Below the pieces are notes generated by a model. It was not told the origin of the DNA. It saw only the letters and a list, made by a program, of their open reading frames with translations, and searched no databases. Position numbers and translations under genes: made by a program. From NCBI RefSeq assembly GCF_039978735.1, contig NZ_JBDWAS010000048.1, positions 4,571-68,570 of the forward strand: DNA of 64,000 nt, given 5' to 3'. Of the stretch, positions 45,454-55,452 are shown in pieces (within the stretch, counting starts at the first letter, position 1; each line of letters opens with the position of its first letter). This DNA comes from Maricaulis sp039978735 (GTDB taxonomy: Bacteria > Pseudomonadota > Alphaproteobacteria > Caulobacterales > Maricaulaceae).

Positions 45454-45783
45454 TCAGGCCGGCTCGATCAGGCCCTTGTCGCGCAGATAGGTCTGCAGCT
45501 CGCCGGTCTCGAACATTTCCTTGACGATGTCGCAACCGCCCACGAACTCGCCCTTGATGTAGAGTTGGGGAATGGTCGGCCAGTTCGAGAACTCCTTGAT
45601 ACCCTGGCGGATACCGTCGTCCTCGAGCACGTTGACGCTCTCGAAATCGACCTGGAGATGATCCAGCACACGCGCCACCACGGAGGAAAAGCCGCATTGC
45701 GGAAACACCGGTGTGCCCTTCATGAACAGGACGACGTCATTATTCTCGACGGTGGACTTGATGGCGTCGTGGGCGGTGGTCAT
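45454..45783 (-). CDS. grxD: Monothiol glutaredoxin (Grx4/GrxD)
   Basis: A 109-residue CGFS-type glutaredoxin that holds and transfers [2Fe-2S] clusters with glutathione, often in complex with BolA. The motif FPQCGFSSVVARVLDHLQV is intact, with the GSH-site TIPQLYIKGEFVGGCDIVKEM (in parts). Length is normal. It is 32 bases downstream of the aldo/keto reductase gene and about 0.9 kb from bolA on the same strand, in keeping with the usual bolA-grxD pairing of alphaproteobacteria. Confidence 0.96.
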   Translation of the reverse strand: MTTAHDAIKSTVENNDVVLFMKGTPVFPQCGFSSVVARVLDHLQVDFESVNVLEDDGIRQGIKEFSNWPTIPQLYIKGEFVGGCDIVKEMFETGELQTYLRDKGLIEPA

Positions 45784-45815
45784 GGCGGGACTCCCTGTTG
45801 GATCTGTCCGTTCAG

Positions 45816-46637
45816 CTAGGAAGCGGAGGCTCGGGCTTCAAGGGCCGCCAGCCGGGCATTCTCGGCCAGATTGGCGTGGCGTGTTGTCAGGCACACTAGC
45901 GCATCTGCCGGTCCGTTTTCGAGCGCCCATTTCAGGCCCAGCTGCGGCGTATTGACCGGCACGGCCGGTGCCGTACCCAGAAGGCTGCGCCTGGTCTGCC
46001 GGGCCCAGTACCAAAGATCGCTGCGCGAGCGCGGCAGGCGGCGGCGTGTGGTGCCGGCCATCACCTCGATACCCAGCACACGCAGTCCGGCCGCGCGGGC
46101 CCGTTCCAGCCGGGCCGTCTCTGTGTCGGAAAGCCCGGGATTGACCGGTGCCATGATCGCCTGGAACGCCCCGGTATCGATGGCGGCATCGAGCTCGCCG
46201 CCGCGGCCGCAAACGCCGAGATAGCGCACCATGCCGCGCTCGCGGAAGGCCTGGAGATGGCGGATCAGCTTGTCGCTCATCTCGGCCGCGGCAGGACCGT
46301 GCAGCAGCAGGAGGTCGACATGGTTCATCGCCAGCCGGTCCAGCGAGGCGCGCAGGGACATTTCCACGGCGCCGGCGGAGAAATCACGGCGTCCACCCGG
46401 GCCGATGCCGGCCTTGGTGGCCACGAAGACCTTGTCGCGCGGCACGGTCTGGAGTGCGCGCCCCAGCCGGCGTTCCGCCTCGCCCTTGCCATAGGACGGG
46501 CCGGTGTCGAACAGGGTGATCCCCAGGCCGACGGCCCGGCGCACCAGCTCTTCCGTGGCGTGACGCGGCATGGCCCAGCCGGCGTGCGGGCCGGATACGC
46601 CAAAGCCGAGACGGGAGAAGGCCGGGTCGTCGATCAC
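45816..46637 (-). CDS. Aldo/keto reductase family protein
   Basis: A 273-residue NADPH-dependent oxidoreductase with a TIM-barrel. Family landmarks are RLGFGVSGPHAGWAMP, GITLFDTGPSYGKGEAERRLG (catalytic Asp/Tyr loop DTGPSYG), MNHVDLLLLHGPAA and a C-terminal cofactor part ALVCLTTRHANLAEN. It is shorter than most AKRs (about 310-350). It lies between bolA and grxD on the same strand, 6 bases from bolA. Substrate unknown. Confidence 0.88.
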   Translation of the reverse strand: MIDDPAFSRLGFGVSGPHAGWAMPRHATEELVRRAVGLGITLFDTGPSYGKGEAERRLGRALQTVPRDKVFVATKAGIGPGGRRDFSAGAVEMSLRASLDRLAMNHVDLLLLHGPAAAEMSDKLIRHLQAFRERGMVRYLGVCGRGGELDAAIDTGAFQAIMAPVNPGLSDTETARLERARAAGLRVLGIEVMAGTTRRRLPRSRSDLWYWARQTRRSLLGTAPAVPVNTPQLGLKWALENGPADALVCLTTRHANLAENARLAALEARASAS

Positions 46638-46643
46638 GCCGGC

Positions 46644-46880
46644 TCAGCCTGCCGGCACGCGGGTTTCCAGGGCGAGGGCGTGCAGCTCCCCGCCCATCTT
46701 GTCGCCGAGCGCGGCATAGACCATCTGGTGCTGGGCGACGCGCAGCTTGCCGCGGAAGCTTTCCGACGTGACCACCGCCTTCCAGTGATCATTATCGCCG
46801 GCCAGGTCTTCCATTTCGACATCGGCATCGGGAATACCGGCCTTGATCAGGGCGATGATATCCTCGGCAGGCATGGGCAT
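46644..46880 (-). CDS. BolA family protein
   Basis: A 78-residue BolA/YrbA-type protein. It has IIALIKAGIPDADVEMEDLAGDNDHWKAVVTSESFRGKLRVAQHQMVYAAL (read in parts), with the GDxxHW and H-Q-x-V-Y features (H of HQMVYAAL is the usual Fe-S ligand). BolA forms complexes with monothiol Grx for iron sensing and Fe-S delivery. Two ATGs, at 46880 and 46874, could start it. It heads the bolA, aldo/keto reductase, grxD stretch. Confidence 0.94.
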   Translation of the reverse strand: MPMPAEDIIALIKAGIPDADVEMEDLAGDNDHWKAVVTSESFRGKLRVAQHQMVYAALGDKMGGELHALALETRVPAG

Positions 46881-47001
46881 GGCGGCTCTCCGGGCGGTGA
46901 CGGATGTGTGATCCGGCGTGTTGCGTTGTGCCTTTTACCGGACCGGTGTCGGGCGCATATCGGGGGCCAAGCTAGTCGCCACGACCGCAAGGGAAAAGAC
47001 C

Positions 47002-47511
47002 ATGAGCCTGTTGTTGACTGCCAAAACCTGCCTTCGCCTGTCGCTGGGCGCTGCCAATCTCGCGCTGGCGGTCTTCCTGCTGGCCGGCGCGGCCTTTGCC
47101 GGCGAGCAATATGTCGACCGGGACGGAAGGGCCGTCAGCGGTTTCGACGTGGTTTCCTATTACACCGCCGAGACCCCGCAGATGGGACTGGCGGATATCA
47201 GTGCCGAGTATAACGGGGCCGTCTGGCATTTCGCCAGCGAGGCCAATCGCGAGGCCTTCCTGGCCAATCCGCAGCGCTACATCCCCGCCTATGACGGGCA
47301 TTGCGCCTGGGCGGCCTCGCGCGGCTACAAGGCGCGTACCGATCCGCAGGCCTACCGGATTGTCGATGGCGTGCTCTACATGAATTACGATGCCGGCATC
47401 CAGCGCCGCTGGGAGCGCGACATCGACGGTTTCATCACGCAGGCCGATGCCAACTGGCCGGAGCTGGAAGCGGAACCCGCAGCCAGCCCGCCGCGCGGCT
47501 GGTTCCAGTAA
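47002..47511 (+). CDS. Secreted YHS domain-containing protein
   Basis: A 169-residue exported protein with signal ANLALAVFLLAGAAFA. The YHS domain follows: GFDVVSYYTAETPQMG, YNGAVWHFASEANREAFLANP, YIPAYDGHCAWAASRGYK and DPQAYRIVDGVLYMNYD (each a conserved block). YHS domains are small, metal-associated folds, common in periplasmic proteins of unknown function. ATG at 47002 with AAGGGAAAAG upstream. It is divergent from bolA. Confidence 0.85.
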   Translation: MSLLLTAKTCLRLSLGAANLALAVFLLAGAAFAGEQYVDRDGRAVSGFDVVSYYTAETPQMGLADISAEYNGAVWHFASEANREAFLANPQRYIPAYDGHCAWAASRGYKARTDPQAYRIVDGVLYMNYDAGIQRRWERDIDGFITQADANWPELEAEPAASPPRGWFQ

Positions 47512-47564
47512 ACCGCAGATACTGACCGAAAATTCAGTGTGTTCCCGGCGTGTGCCGTGGCAAG

Positions 47565-47592
47565 CTCCCCCGGATTGGTCAATCCGGGGGAG
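47565..47592 (+). promoter_or_regulatory. Perfect hairpin covering the ribosome site of the M28 peptidase
   Basis: Arms CTCCCCCGGATT (47565-47576) and AATCCGGGGGAG (47581-47592) pair perfectly over 12 bases with a GGTC loop. The 3' arm contains GGGGGAG, the only candidate Shine-Dalgarno for the ATG at 47598, 5 bases further on. TTTT follows the stem, so it also looks like a terminator for the YHS gene. It may block translation initiation or end transcription. Confidence 0.6.
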
Positions 47593-47597
47593 TTTTC

Positions 47598-48542
47598 ATG
47601 CGGTCCATCCTGTTCAGCGCTGCCGTTTCTTTTGCCGTCCTTACGCAGGCGGGGTGCGCCCAGGAGGCGCCGGCGCTCGATCGCGAGCAATTGCTGGAAG
47701 ATCTGCGCATCCTGGCCGCCGACGACATGGAAGGCCGCGAAGTGGCAACCGAGGGCAATGCCCTGGCGCGCGCCTACATCATCGAGCGTCTGGAGGGCAT
47801 CGGCGTTGCTCCCGTGGACGGCAGCTATGAGCACAGCTTCACCTTCTCCCTGCCGCGCACCCCGGACGAAGACATTACCGGTGTGAACATCCTGGCGCAG
47901 ATCGAGGGCACGTCGGACAGCGCGCGCACGCTGGTCGTTACGGCGCACTATGACCATGAGGGCATGCGCGACGGGCAGATCTGGAACGGCGCCGACGACA
48001 ATGCCTCCGGCGTGGCCTCGGTGCTCGCGATTGCCGCGGACTTTGTCGCCAACCCGCCCGAGCATGACGTGATCTTCGCCTTTGTCGACGCCGAGGAGCG
48101 GGGCCTGCAGGGCGCGCGCGCCTTTGTCGCCAATCCGCCCATCCCGGTGGAGAACATCACCTTCAATCTCAACATGGACATGGTCGCCATGTCGCAGGAC
48201 CGCATCCTGTGGGCCGTCGGCACCTATCACTACCCCTTCCTCGTCCCGATGGTCGAAGAAGTCGCGGCGCGGGCCGATGTCTCGATGCCGATGGGCTATG
48301 ACGAGCCGACCGAGGAGCCGGGCGGTGACTGGACGCTGCTGACGGATTCGGGGGCGTTCCACGTCGCCGGCATTCCCTTCATCTATCTCGGCGTCGACTT
48401 CCACCCGCACTACCACCAGCCGACCGACACCTATGAGAACATGACGCTGGACTTCTTCCAGGACGCCTCCGCCGCCATCCTCGACTTCGCCCGGGAGGCG
48501 GATGAGAGGCTGGACGAAATCGGCGAAGCCGCGGGGCGGTAG
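47598..48542 (+). CDS. M28 family metallopeptidase, lipoprotein
   Basis: A 314-residue lipoprotein (signal FSAAVSFAVLTQAGC, lipobox Cys). M28 aminopeptidase domain: TLVVTAHYDHEGMRDG (zinc His and Asp), NGADDNASGVASVLAIA (bridging Asp), FAFVDAEERGLQGARAF (Glu-Glu catalytic/zinc), and HPHYHQPTDTYENM (last His). All expected ligands are present. It removes N-terminal residues from peptides outside the cytoplasm. ATG at 47598 follows a hairpin that covers its Shine-Dalgarno. Confidence 0.9.
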   Translation: MRSILFSAAVSFAVLTQAGCAQEAPALDREQLLEDLRILAADDMEGREVATEGNALARAYIIERLEGIGVAPVDGSYEHSFTFSLPRTPDEDITGVNILAQIEGTSDSARTLVVTAHYDHEGMRDGQIWNGADDNASGVASVLAIAADFVANPPEHDVIFAFVDAEERGLQGARAFVANPPIPVENITFNLNMDMVAMSQDRILWAVGTYHYPFLVPMVEEVAARADVSMPMGYDEPTEEPGGDWTLLTDSGAFHVAGIPFIYLGVDFHPHYHQPTDTYENMTLDFFQDASAAILDFAREADERLDEIGEAAGR

Positions 48543-49127
48543 GCTCTTTTTCCGCTTCTCCCCTTGTAGGGAGAGTAGGCGCCACCCCCTAAACACCATT
48601 CCGCTTTTCCCGGCTGAAAGCCCGGCGAAGGCCGGGCGGAGTGCCGGGACCAACGAGAAGCTCATCGCTTGAAATGACCCTCGGTAGATCCCGGATCTGC
48701 AGCCTGCCTGCGCAGGCCTCCGTCCGGGAAAAACGAGCGCTGAAGCCGCAACCATCACCGTCACCCTGACACCCGCTTTCGCGGGCGCAGGCTTCAGTCA
48801 GGGCCCAGTTCATAGAGCTGGGTGGTCGCGAATACACCCTTATCTCCCATGACGGCTTGGCACGAGCTGAGCCCGCCCAGCCCAGGTCTGCCTTTACGGT
48901 CTGGGTCCTGACTTTCGTCAGGATGACGGCGGGAGAGGGGGAACAGCGTGGCCGAGGCGCACCAACCTTCTTCTCCCCCTCTGGGGAGAAGGTGCCGCGC
49001 AGCGGCGGATGAGGGGCGCGCGGCAGAGCCGCGCATGAGACAAGCCTTTAGCGGGCCGCTGTCGCGGCCGCCCCTCACCTTTGATTCCTCTCCCCGGCGG
49101 GGGAGAGGGGAAAATGAGAGAGACCCG
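48543..49127. repeat. Repeat-rich spacer before purL (no gene)
   Basis: 585 bases of tandem and inverted repeat material with no credible gene. Blocks include a GCCCGGCGAAGGCCGGGC hairpin (about 48618), a segment GTCACCCTGAC to CCCAGTTCATA (48760-48814) that recurs at 56799-56853, an inverted partner CTGGGTCCTGACTTTCGTC ending near 48932, and paired TTCTCCCC-type blocks (48970-49110). Long open frames here are chance readings of high-GC repeats. Confidence 0.7.
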
Positions 49128-51356
<2,229 letters not shown>

Positions 51357-51374
51357 GGGTGCGTCTCGGTTCGT

Positions 51375-51719
51375 CTAGGCTTTGTCGGCGGAGAGGAAGT
51401 CGTCATGCTTGCGATGATCGTCCTCGACGGCCGGAATAATGGCCTCGACATCGAAATAGGGGGCAGAGAACAGCGCGGTATCGCGCAGGCAGTCGATGAA
51501 GCGGCGATAGGCCGCCAGGTCAGGCGTTTCCACCATCAGCACGTCGCTGCAATTCGCATTGAAGGCCTCGGCGTCGAAGAAGCGGCAATTGACCGTTTCA
51601 AAGCGCGCGATGATCGGTGCGATGGTTTTCTCGATAAAGGACGAGCGGGCTTCCCGGGACTTGCTCAGCCATTCCGGGCGGGCGGTCAGCAACAGGAAGA
51701 CGGCATATTGCTCGGCCAT
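51375..51719 (-). CDS. Darcynin-like small protein in the pur operon
   Basis: A 114-residue soluble protein: YAVFLLLTARPEWLSKSREARSSFIE, then VNCRFFDAEAFNANCSDVLMVETPDLAAYRRFIDCLRDTALFSAPYFDVEAIIPAVED. This size and sequence pattern fit the darcynin family, ferredoxin-like proteins of unknown function. It lies 4 bases after purQ and 18 before purL, so it is part of the purine transcript. Family call is from memory. Confidence 0.65.
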   Translation of the reverse strand: MAEQYAVFLLLTARPEWLSKSREARSSFIEKTIAPIIARFETVNCRFFDAEAFNANCSDVLMVETPDLAAYRRFIDCLRDTALFSAPYFDVEAIIPAVEDDHRKHDDFLSADKA

Positions 51720-51723
51720 CGGA

Positions 51724-52386
51724 TCACGCGCTCCCCAGGAGGCTCTCGAACAGTTTCAGCCCGTCCGTGCCGCCGTGCTTTTCGTCCACGGCGCGTTCCG
51801 GGTGGGGCATCATGCCCATGACATTACCCTGCTCGTTGGTGATGCCGGCGATGTCGCGCTTGGAGCCGTTCGGGTTCCTGCCGTAGCGGAAGATCACCTG
51901 GCCCTCGCCCTCGATCCGGTCGAGGGTCTCGTCGTCGGCGAAGTAATTGCCGTCATGGTGCGCGATCGGCACGATCAGTTCGGCACCGCCCTCATAGTGC
52001 GAGGTGAAGCGGGTATTGGCGTTCTCCACCTTCAGCTTCGCCTTCTCGCAGACGAATTTCAGGCCGGCATTGCGCATCAGCGCGCCGGGCAGGAGACCGC
52101 TTTCGGTGAGGATCTGGAAGCCGTTGCACACGCCAAGGACCGGCGCACCGGTAGCCGCGTGGGCCACAATGGCCGGCATGATCGCCGAGCGCGAGGCCAT
52201 GGCGCCACAGCGCAGATAGTCGCCATAGGAGAACCCGCCCGGCACCATCACGAAATCGGTGCCCTCGGGCAGTTCGCTTTCCTGGTGCCAGACCATGGCG
52301 GGGGCGTGGCCCGTGACTTTCGCGATCGCATCATGGGCGTCGCGGTCGCAATTGGAGCCGGGGAAGACGATGACGGCGGATTTCAT
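51724..52386 (-). CDS. purQ: Phosphoribosylformylglycinamidine synthase subunit PurQ
   Basis: Glutaminase subunit (220 residues) supplying ammonia to PurL. Class I glutamine amidotransferase: SAVIVFPGSNCDRDAHDAI, GGFSYGDYLRCGAMA, and PVLGVCNGFQILTESGLLPGAL with the nucleophile Cys in GVCNGFQ. C-terminal MMPHPERAVDE carries His and Glu of the triad. It is 15 bases after purS and 4 before the darcynin-like gene. Confidence 0.97.
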   Translation of the reverse strand: MKSAVIVFPGSNCDRDAHDAIAKVTGHAPAMVWHQESELPEGTDFVMVPGGFSYGDYLRCGAMASRSAIMPAIVAHAATGAPVLGVCNGFQILTESGLLPGALMRNAGLKFVCEKAKLKVENANTRFTSHYEGGAELIVPIAHHDGNYFADDETLDRIEGEGQVIFRYGRNPNGSKRDIAGITNEQGNVMGMMPHPERAVDEKHGGTDGLKLFESLLGSA

Positions 52387-52401
52387 CTCGGCCGGACCCC
52401 G

Positions 52402-52641
52402 CTATTCCAGCTCGATCGAGTAACTCTCGATCACCGGGTTGGAGAGGAGTTTGGCGCACATTTCCTCGACCCGGGTGCGGGCCTTTTCGGCATCGTCGCC
52501 GGTCAGGTCCAGCTCGATCAGCTTGCCCTGGCGGGCCTCGACGACTTCGTCATAGCCCATATTGTGCAGCGCGCCGGCGACGGCGGCTCCCTGGGGATCA
52601 AGGACGCCGGGTTTCAGATAGACGTGGATTTTCGCTTTCAC
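52402..52641 (-). CDS. purS: Phosphoribosylformylglycinamidine synthase subunit PurS
   Basis: A 79-residue bridging subunit of the PurLQS complex. VKAKIHVYLKPGVLDPQGAAV, LHNMGYDEVVEARQGKLIELDL and EKARTRVEEMCAKLLSNPVIE (in parts) match the family end to end. The GTG start at 52641 gives the normal length; the upstream open frame (40 more codons) is not PurS-like. First gene of the purSQ-darcynin-purL unit. Confidence 0.94.
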   Translation of the reverse strand: MKAKIHVYLKPGVLDPQGAAVAGALHNMGYDEVVEARQGKLIELDLTGDDAEKARTRVEEMCAKLLSNPVIESYSIELE

Positions 52642-52738
52642 GGGCTCGACTCGCTTTTCAAGGCCTGAAATTCGCGCCCTCAATAAAGCGACATGGCCTT
52701 GGGCGCAATTGACAAGGGGGTCGAGTTTCAGTGGACGA

Positions 52739-52942
52739 ATGGTCTCCCGGTTCAGGCTCACAGTGCAAATCGATCAAGGGGCCGCCGGCGCGGGGCTCTG
52801 GGGGCAACGCAAACGACGGCCATTTTCCACGGCGCTCACAGCGGCCGTGGGTGCGGCGTTTCTGTATGGAGGCCCCGGCGATGCCTTCTACAGACATTCG
52901 CGGCTGTCCGGGCTGCAGCAGAATGTCGGCCGGAGCCGATGA
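52739..52942 (+). CDS. Possible small ORF coupled to the sulfotransferase-like gene
   Basis: A 67-residue open frame (MVSRFRLTVQID ... GLQQNVGRSR) with a weakly hydrophobic centre (STALTAAVGAAFLYGG). Its TGA (52940-52942) overlaps the next ATG (52939) as ATGATT, an arrangement seen in coupled genes. It has no strong ribosome site, and the high GC here makes open frames common by chance. Held as doubtful. Confidence 0.25.
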   Translation: MVSRFRLTVQIDQGAAGAGLWGQRKRRPFSTALTAAVGAAFLYGGPGDAFYRHSRLSGLQQNVGRSR

Positions 52943-54003
52943 TTGACTCTCGGTGGCTGGAGTTTTTTATCGGCCGTCGGTGGGGACACGACGGGGGGCG
53001 CTCTGTGGCATTCTCAAGGACGTTGAAGGTTGTTCTTCATATTGGCCGGCACAAGACCGGCACATCAAGCGTGCAGAGGTATCTCAGCAAGAACAGGGAA
53101 GCGCTGAAGCGGGACGGTGTTCTATATCCCGATCTTGGCATTCTCTCGGGCCGGATCGAGACCGCTCATCACGAATTTGTCCACGCGTTACAGCGGGGGG
53201 ACACAAGCGCGGCCGAAAATTTTTTGCGAGAAATAGAGCGTCAGCAAAACGAATCGAATTGTAGCACTTTGGTACTTAGTAGTGAGTCGTTTCAAAATAT
53301 AAAAAATTCTTCTTCTTTAAAAGAAATGTTTTCCGGTCATCATTTGTACACGATTTGTTATATCAGGGAAATTGTTGGTTATTATTGTTCAAGCTATGCG
53401 CAATTCATTCATGCGAATAATTGTTTCGCAGACCCGTATTCGTACTTGAGGATGTTTGACACCCGTTTGGGTGAATTTGTAAGTGCCTGGTACGAATTTT
53501 CTCACGGTTCCTGTTTTCGTTACTTTAACAAAAATCTCCTGGAGGAAGGGGATATAGTTCAGGATTTTTGTCATCACGCGGAGCTTCCGTACTATCCGTC
53601 AACTGTTCTGGACGAATGGGAGAGCAATGTAAGTATTGGCGGAAACTTGTTGTATTTTAAGTTGATTTGCAATGCTTTCGGTGGGTTGAGTAGGGATTCA
53701 TATTACGCTCTTGGCGAGCTGGCAGGAAAGAAAAGGAAATTTCGTGAGAAAATACCTGTTCCGGTCCAGACTCAATCTGAGCTGCGTTCGCGTGGATACA
53801 ACACAGTCCTGAAAAGGGTCACCGGCTGTGAACCGAAATTGCGTGATTATTCAAAAAATACACCGTTTCCCGACGTGTCCAGCTTGCGTGAGGATATCGA
53901 GCTTATCCTCGACAATGCGGTCGTGCGGCGCGACTTCGACGAATTGAGCGTTTCGCCAACGCTGTTCACGAGATCAGCGAACTCTTTTTCACGCGGGGAT
54001 TGA
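52939..54003 (+). CDS. Sulfotransferase-like protein, probably horizontally acquired
   Basis: About 354 residues. The N-terminal VVLHIGRHKTGTSSVQRYL has the PAPS 5'-phosphosulfate loop (KTGTSS, with the basic and Thr/Ser residues), and later STLVLSSESFQN and YTICYIREIVGYYCSSYAQFIH match the second half of a sulfotransferase/capsule-sulfation-like fold (R-x-x-x-x-x-x-S motif). Base composition changes sharply inside the gene: 53281-53340 has 16 G/C in 60 bases, far below its neighbours. It lies between purC and purS on the opposite strand. Start unsure; a GTG at 53005 is an alternative. Acceptor unknown. Confidence 0.65.
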   Translation: MIDSRWLEFFIGRRWGHDGGRSVAFSRTLKVVLHIGRHKTGTSSVQRYLSKNREALKRDGVLYPDLGILSGRIETAHHEFVHALQRGDTSAAENFLREIERQQNESNCSTLVLSSESFQNIKNSSSLKEMFSGHHLYTICYIREIVGYYCSSYAQFIHANNCFADPYSYLRMFDTRLGEFVSAWYEFSHGSCFRYFNKNLLEEGDIVQDFCHHAELPYYPSTVLDEWESNVSIGGNLLYFKLICNAFGGLSRDSYYALGELAGKKRKFREKIPVPVQTQSELRSRGYNTVLKRVTGCEPKLRDYSKNTPFPDVSSLREDIELILDNAVVRRDFDELSVSPTLFTRSANSFSRGD

Positions 54004-54051
54004 TCGCCGGCTATCTCGCCGCGCCGAAACCGGAAGGTGCTTGCGGATCAG

Positions 54052-54088
54052 CCCGCCTCGACGGGAAATCGGTGAGGCGGGTTATTTC
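54052..54088 (+). terminator. Likely terminator after the sulfotransferase-like gene
   Basis: Stem CCCGCCTC (54052-54059) / GAGGCGGG (54074-54081), then TTATTTCC. It overlaps the end of the convergent purC by a few bases. Confidence 0.55.
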
Positions 54089-54837
54089 CCCTCATTTGTT
54101 GGCGTCTGGCCGTGTTCCTTCATGATACCCAGGCGGCGGGCCACGTCGGCATAGGCCTCGGTGACATTGCCCAGATCGCGGCGGAACCGGTCCTTGTCCA
54201 TCTTTTCGTTGGTTTCCATGTCCCACAGGCGGCAGCTGTCCGGGCTGATCTCGTCGGCCAGCACGGTGCGCACCATGTCGCCCTCGTAGAGGCGGCCGAA
54301 TTCCAGCTTGAAGTCGACGAGGCGGATACCGGCGGCGGAGAACATGCCGGACAGGAAGTCGTTCACCCGCAGCGTCATCGCCATCATGTCGTCGATCTCC
54401 TGGGTGGAGGCCCAGTTGAACGCCGTGATGTGCTCTTCGGACACCATCGGATCGCCCAGCTCGTCCTTCTTGTAGTAGAATTCGACGATGGAGCGCGGCA
54501 GCGGGTCGCCTTCCGGCACGCCCAGGCGCTGGCTGATCGAACCGGCGGCGACATTGCGGCAGACCACTTCCAGCGGAATGATCTCGACCTGGCGCACCAG
54601 TTGTTCGCGCATGTTCAGACGCTTGATGAAATGGGTCGGAATGCCGATCCGGCCGAGCCCGAGCATGATATACTCGGAAATCCGGTTGTTCAGCACGCCC
54701 TTGCCCTCGAGCGTGGCCTTCTTCTGGTTGTTGAAGGCGGTGGCGTCGTCCTTGAAATACTGCACGATCGTGCCCGGTTCGGGGCCTTCATACAGGATCT
54801 TGGCCTTGCCTTCGTAGATCATCTTGCGGCGGGACAT
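54082..54837 (-). CDS. purC: Phosphoribosylaminoimidazole-succinocarboxamide synthase
   Basis: SAICAR synthetase joining CAIR and aspartate with ATP; 251 residues. MIYEGKAKILYEGPEPG, FKDDATAFNNQKKATLEGKG, NNRISEYIMLGLGRIGIPTHF and LVDFKLEFGRLYEGDMVRTVLADEISPDSCRLWD (in parts) are the conserved blocks, the last carrying the nucleotide-site residues. ATG at 54837; an ATG five codons upstream is open. It is separated from purS by the sulfotransferase-like gene and divergent from the zeta-subunit gene. Confidence 0.97.
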   Translation of the reverse strand: MSRRKMIYEGKAKILYEGPEPGTIVQYFKDDATAFNNQKKATLEGKGVLNNRISEYIMLGLGRIGIPTHFIKRLNMREQLVRQVEIIPLEVVCRNVAAGSISQRLGVPEGDPLPRSIVEFYYKKDELGDPMVSEEHITAFNWASTQEIDDMMAMTLRVNDFLSGMFSAAGIRLVDFKLEFGRLYEGDMVRTVLADEISPDSCRLWDMETNEKMDKDRFRRDLGNVTEAYADVARRLGIMKEHGQTPTNEGK

Positions 54838-55091
54838 GGGCGGACGCTCCATTGGCGGTCAGCCCCGGCAGCCGGGGCAGTCGACCCGAAAAGAGAGACG
54901 CGGCCCGAATCGAGAACCGGACCGCGCATCGAAGGGGGGAAAATATCCGCGTGCGCGTCCCTCTGCAACGTCTTGCCGCGGTGCGGTAGGATTGTTTCGA
55001 GATCGCCGCATCCTTGTGTGCGGTGAAGATTGATTTAGACCCCTTGCCGAGCTAGTCACTCGGGCAAATGGACATCCTCAAGGAGAGACCC

Positions 55092-55415
55092 ATGTCGGGC
55101 ATCAACGATCGCGAAAAAGGCTTCGAGAACAAGTTCGCGCACGACCAGGAACTCGAATTCAAGGCGGCCGCCCGCCGCAACAAGCTCCTGGGCCTGTGGG
55201 CTGCCGAGCTGATGGGCCTCGATGGCGAAGCCGCGGCCGAATACGCCAAGTCGGTCATCGTTGCCGATTTCGAGGAAGCCGGCGATGACGACGTCTTCCG
55301 CAAGGTGCGCGGCGATCTGGACGCCCGCAATGTCGACCTGTCCGACCACCTGCTGCGCAAGCAGATGGACGACCTCCTCGCCACCGCCCGCCAGCAGATC
55401 CAGGCCGAAGGCTAG
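55092..55415 (+). CDS. ATPase inhibitor subunit zeta (DUF1476)
   Basis: A 107-residue helical protein, found almost only in alphaproteobacteria, that inhibits ATP hydrolysis by F1Fo-ATPase. INDREKGFENKFAHDQELEFKAAARRNKLLGLWAAELMG (in parts) is the typical N-terminal inhibitory and helical region, followed by DFEEAGDDDVFRKVRGDL. AAGGAGA precedes the ATG at 55092; an ATG at 55068 is rejected for lack of conservation. Divergent from purC and convergent with the thioredoxin-like gene. Confidence 0.95.
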   Translation: MSGINDREKGFENKFAHDQELEFKAAARRNKLLGLWAAELMGLDGEAAAEYAKSVIVADFEEAGDDDVFRKVRGDLDARNVDLSDHLLRKQMDDLLATARQQIQAEG

Positions 55416-55452
55416 GTCCGGTTCGCGCCTCGCCCGTAACCGGGGAGGCGCG

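Noticed and set aside
52693..52938. N-terminal extension of the sulfotransferase-like protein from an upstream start
   Set aside because: The added 82 residues are Arg/Gly-rich and not protein-like; the ATG at 52939 is closer to the PAPS loop.
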